Assembly: GCA_013694835.1 (NCBI GenBank)
Contig: JACDBP010000182.1
Location: 1-8,243, forward strand
Direction: 5' to 3'
Source of the DNA: Chloroflexota bacterium
GTDB taxonomy: Bacteria > Chloroflexota > Limnocylindria > Limnocylindrales > CSP1-4
Length of the DNA stretch: 8,243 nucleotides
A program made the position numbers and the translations under genes. Positions within the stretch are counted from its first letter, which is position 1. Every line of letters starts with the position of its first letter. The notes beneath the pieces are model-generated. The model worked only from the letters and a program-made list of their open reading frames with translations. It was not told the DNA's origin and did no database searches. This document shows positions 5,827-8,243 of the stretch, piece after piece.

Positions 5827-7932
5827 TCAGACGAGGGCCGGTCGCACCCACTCCCTGCCGAGTGCGTGGTGGTCGAGGAACGCGAGCACGGTCTCGTACC
5901 ACAAGCGGGAGTTCTGCGGCTTCAGGATCCAGTGGTTCTCGTCGGGGAAGTACAGGAACCGGGCGTCCACGCCGTGCCGCCGGAGGTCGGTCCACAGCCG
6001 CAGGCCTTCGCTGATCGGCACGCGTGCATCCTTCTCCCCGTGGATCACCAGCACGGGCGTGCGGATCGCATCGACGAAGCGATGCGGTGAGGCGGCCTCG
6101 TACAGGCTTGCGTCCAGGTACGGGTCGCCGAATTCCAGCTCCAGGGTCGGGCCCCAGTCCGTCGTGCCGTGGAACCCGCGCAGCTCCCACAGGCTGGCGT
6201 GGGTGACGATCGCCTTGAAGCGGTCCGTGTGGCCGGCGACCCAGTTGGCCATGTAGCCGCCGAACGAGCCGCCCATCGCCACCGTGCGCTCGGCATCGAT
6301 GTCGTCGCGGGCGAGTGCGCCGTCGACGGCGGCCATCAGGTCCCTGAAGGGCTCCTCGCCCCAGCGGCCCCAACCGCGCTGGATGAAGGCCTGCCCGTAT
6401 CCGACCGACAGTGCCGGATCCGGCAGCAGCACGGCATAGCCGCGTGCGGCGAAGACCTGCGAGTTCCAGCGCCATGTCCAGCCATCCCACGACGAGAGGG
6501 GGCCGCCGTGGATGAAGAGCGCCAGCGGTGCCGGCGTCGTTGCAGCGGCCGTCGGCGGCAGCACCAGCCAGGACTCGACGATCGTGCCGTCTGCGGCAGC
6601 CATTTCGATCCGCTCGACGCGTCCGGGCAGCTCCAGCGATCCCGCCTCCTCTACGGGTGATCGCAACTGCCGCGGTTCCTGGTCGGGCGCCCGCGCGTCG
6701 AGCATCACGGGCACCGGCGGGCTATCGAGCGCGGAGCGCAGCGCGAACAGCCGCGCCCCATCGGGCGAGACGCACAGGTCGGTGTAGGCGCCGGTGTTGG
6801 TGAGCCGGGTGACCTTGCCCGATGCCAGCTGCAGGCGGAAGACTGCGCCGTTGCCGTGATCTTCGGCGAGGAAGAAGATCGCCTTGCCATCGGGAGCCCA
6901 CAGGGGCGATCGCGGCCATCGATCCAGATCGGGCGTGAGGTCCCCCCCGCTGACTGCCTCTTTTCCTCGCGTCGGCGGCCCTCCACCGTGATCGCCCGGG
7001 TCGCTCTCGCCCGCGGCCAGGTCGCTCTCGCCCGCGGCCAGCTCGACGAGCCAGAGCGACGTCTGCGGGGCTTCCTCCGGTGAGCCGAGCGTGCTGCGGA
7101 TGCAGGCGACCCACCGTCCGTCCGGCGAGGCCGCGGGCTCCTCGAACCAGGCATCGCCGGCCAGCGTCCGTCGGGCGCCTGTGGTGCGGTCGATCGCCAC
7201 GAGGTCATATCGCGGGCGGACGACATCCTCGGCGCGCAGCCAGCCGGTGACCACGGTCGAGCCGTCGGCGGTCACGTCGAAGTGGGCGTCGAGCAGACCG
7301 GAGCCGGGCTCCGGCGTCAGGTCGGTGGGCTCAGCCAGGTGCTCGTCGGTCCGCCCGGGCTGGTCGGCCGCGAAGAGCCTCCGCTCGCGTGGGCCCAGGT
7401 AGTGGTCCCAGTGTCGGATCGGGAACGAATCGAACAGCAGCGCAGAGACACCAGCCTCCTTGCGGGCCTTGTGCCGGGCCGTGTCGTCCTGGAGCGTGAC
7501 GGCGCCCGGGTGCAGCTCCGAGCCGAAGACGATGGTCCCCGCCTCGCTCGCCACGCGAAGCCCGTCGATGCCACCCGGAGGCGCTGCAAGGACACGCGCC
7601 TCGCCACCGGTCGCTGGCAGCAGCCACAACGCGGCGGTCTCATCGTCGTCCTTCTCATCCTGCTTCGCATCCGGATCGGGCCGCGACGATACGAACAGCA
7701 GCGAGCCATCCGGCAGGTACTCGGCGCCGCTCTCACCGGGTGCCGAGCGCGTCAGCCGCACCGGCGGCGCGTCGCCCTCCGCATCCAGCTGCCAGATGCT
7801 GTTGACCATCTTCTTGCCGTCACCGGCGGGCCGTGCGACGACCACAGCCAGGCGCCGGCCGTCGGGCGACAGCCGCAGGCCGGAGAGGCGCGGGATCGAG
7901 AAGAATCGGTCGAGATCGAAGGTCCGTGTCAT
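5827..7932 (-). CDS. S9 family (prolyl oligopeptidase-type) serine peptidase
   Basis: A 701-residue peptidase with an N-terminal beta-propeller (about 1-440) and a C-terminal alpha/beta hydrolase (about 455-701), as in acylaminoacyl peptidases and dipeptidyl peptidase IV relatives. Propeller blades show repeated SPDGRRLAV / SPDGRWVAC / APDGKAIFF / SPDGARLFA motifs. In the hydrolase I see HGGP (475-478), the nucleophile in MGGSFGGYM (Ser556), Asp635 in HGEKDARVP and His667 in DENHW, a complete catalytic triad. The usual RGSxGYG loop reads ALSVGYG. No signal peptide is present, so it is probably cytoplasmic, hydrolysing short peptides. Residues 298-311 are an exact duplication of seven residues in a Gly/Asp-rich insert of the propeller. 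Start: ATG 7932, with CATCAT ending 7 nt upstream; an open frame continues to 8025 but lacks support. It is divergent from the lipoprotein gene. Confidence 0.93.
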   Translation of the reverse strand: MTRTFDLDRFFSIPRLSGLRLSPDGRRLAVVVARPAGDGKKMVNSIWQLDAEGDAPPVRLTRSAPGESGAEYLPDGSLLFVSSRPDPDAKQDEKDDDETAALWLLPATGGEARVLAAPPGGIDGLRVASEAGTIVFGSELHPGAVTLQDDTARHKARKEAGVSALLFDSFPIRHWDHYLGPRERRLFAADQPGRTDEHLAEPTDLTPEPGSGLLDAHFDVTADGSTVVTGWLRAEDVVRPRYDLVAIDRTTGARRTLAGDAWFEEPAASPDGRWVACIRSTLGSPEEAPQTSLWLVELAAGESDLAAGESDPGDHGGGPPTRGKEAVSGGDLTPDLDRWPRSPLWAPDGKAIFFLAEDHGNGAVFRLQLASGKVTRLTNTGAYTDLCVSPDGARLFALRSALDSPPVPVMLDARAPDQEPRQLRSPVEEAGSLELPGRVERIEMAAADGTIVESWLVLPPTAAATTPAPLALFIHGGPLSSWDGWTWRWNSQVFAARGYAVLLPDPALSVGYGQAFIQRGWGRWGEEPFRDLMAAVDGALARDDIDAERTVAMGGSFGGYMANWVAGHTDRFKAIVTHASLWELRGFHGTTDWGPTLELEFGDPYLDASLYEAASPHRFVDAIRTPVLVIHGEKDARVPISEGLRLWTDLRRHGVDARFLYFPDENHWILKPQNSRLWYETVLAFLDHHALGREWVRPALV
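7000..7041 (-). repeat. Exact 21-bp tandem duplication within the S9 peptidase gene
   Basis: Two abutting identical 21-bp units (7000-7020 and 7021-7041) encode LAAGESD twice, residues 298-304 and 305-311. The unit is a whole number of codons, so the reading frame is kept. It lies where the chain leaves a propeller blade (SLWLVE) for a Gly/Asp-rich linker. The nucleotide identity, including all third positions, indicates a recent slippage duplication. Confidence 0.9.
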
Positions 7933-7939
7933 GCGGGCG

Positions 7940-7945
7940 ATGATG
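7940..7945 (-). promoter_or_regulatory. Putative -10 element, leaderless promoter of the S9 peptidase gene
   Basis: CATCAT on the minus strand (4 of 6 matches to TATAAT) is followed by 7 nt and ATG 7932. No Shine-Dalgarno sequence occurs at useful spacing. It is the weakest of the three leaderless-type matches. The 177-nt divergent intergenic region (7933-8109) shows nothing else convincing. Confidence 0.3.
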
Positions 7946-8096
7946 GCAGACGCCGAGCCCAGGCCGGCTCCCTGCCTGTTGGCGACGGTGAAGGAAACGG
8001 CACCGCGCACCACCCATTGTCGCAACCCGGCGCGGCGCAGACTCGGCGGCGCCCACGCGGCACGGTACGAGGAGTGATGCCGTCGCCGACGCGGCC

Positions 8097-8102
8097 GAGG
8101 AG
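8097..8102 (+). promoter_or_regulatory. Ribosome binding site deciding the lipoprotein start
   Basis: GAGGAG lies 7 nt before ATG 8110, good spacing. Two upstream in-frame starts, GTG 8074 and ATG 8077, would lengthen the protein by 12 or 11 residues, but the GAGGAG near them (8069-8074) directly abuts or overlaps those codons. Confidence 0.45.
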
Positions 8103-8109
8103 TGGACGG

Positions 8110-8243
8110 ATGCGTGGACGCGGACGCAAGGCGGCAGCGCGCGCGGGTCGCGTGCTCGTGTCGAGCGCGGTCATCGGGTGCGTTTTCCTGGTGGTGATGG
8201 CCTGCGGCGGCGGGGCTGCTCCGGCCCCACTGACTCCGCAGGC
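8110..8243 (+). CDS. N-terminus of a secreted lipoprotein (partial)
   Basis: The first 44 codons of a gene that runs off the right edge. The protein begins with an Arg/Lys-rich n-region (MRGRGRKAAARAGR, 1-14), then a hydrophobic stretch (VLVSSAVIGCVFLVVMA, 15-31) and a lipobox-like VMAC with the lipidated Cys at 32, followed by GGGAAPAPLTPQ, a flexible linker typical after the lipidation site. This indicates export and anchoring to the outer face of the membrane; the functional domain is outside the window, so substrate-binding protein, peptidase or other roles cannot be told apart. It is divergent from the S9 peptidase gene. Start chosen by the GAGGAG site 7 nt upstream; ATG 8077 remains possible. 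Confidence 0.65.
   Translation, partial: MRGRGRKAAARAGRVLVSSAVIGCVFLVVMACGGGAAPAPLTPQ

Noticed and set aside
7933..8025. N-terminal extension of the S9 peptidase (31 extra residues)
   Set aside because: It is not a convincing signal peptide, has no ribosome site, and the start at 7932 directly precedes a typical S9 N-terminus (FDLDRFFSIPRLSG).
1..8243. Defence island, mobile element or CRISPR array
   Set aside because: No spaced repeats, transposase, integrase, toxin-antitoxin pair or tRNA attachment site is visible; gene content is mainly housekeeping with uniform base composition.

Overview
The window is a high-GC (about two-thirds G+C), gene-dense bacterial chromosomal segment. It carries seven well-supported coding regions and a fragment at each edge (one of them the start of a lipoprotein gene, counted among the seven). 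I see no rRNA, tRNA, CRISPR array, transposase, integrase or phage gene. The organism is probably a high-GC Chloroflexota (Limnocylindria/Ellin6529-like). This is inference, resting on three things: a prenyl synthase with a 'DDLLGIWG...KKTLPVLYAL' block, a one-subunit glycyl-tRNA synthetase downstream of recO, and several genes whose start codon sits 6-7 nt after a -10-like hexamer, as expected for leaderless mRNAs. A high-GC actinobacterium is the main alternative.

Layout. Bases 1-60 look like the last 19 codons of a plus-strand gene. Bases 105-1127 (minus) encode a trans-polyprenyl diphosphate synthase, probably of the geranylgeranyl type. It is divergent from a plus-strand cluster: recO (1324-2097), a methyltransferase-fold protein with a non-canonical SAM-binding loop (2085-2756), a small multi-pass membrane protein of unknown function (2753-3262) and glycyl-tRNA synthetase (3382-4836). 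The first three overlap by 13 and 4 nt, so they are very likely one transcription unit that continues into glyS. Convergent to glyS, on the minus strand, lie a ferredoxin-NADP+ reductase (4909-5721) and, upstream of it, an S9 family serine peptidase (5827-7932). A divergent plus-strand lipoprotein gene (from 8110) runs off the right edge.

How the genes relate. They are mostly housekeeping: isoprenoid chain elongation, recombinational repair, tRNA charging, redox transfer and peptide hydrolysis. A recO-glyS neighbourhood with nearby prenyltransferase genes is known from other Gram-positive lineages, so the arrangement is ancestral-looking rather than a defence or mobile island. I find no convincing new multi-gene system. 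The best leads are the methyltransferase-fold protein lacking the glycine-rich motif I, the overlapping unknown membrane protein next to it, a 13-bp imperfect inverted repeat in the divergent prenyl synthase/recO control region, the recurring leaderless-start signature, and an exact 21-bp tandem duplication inside the peptidase gene.
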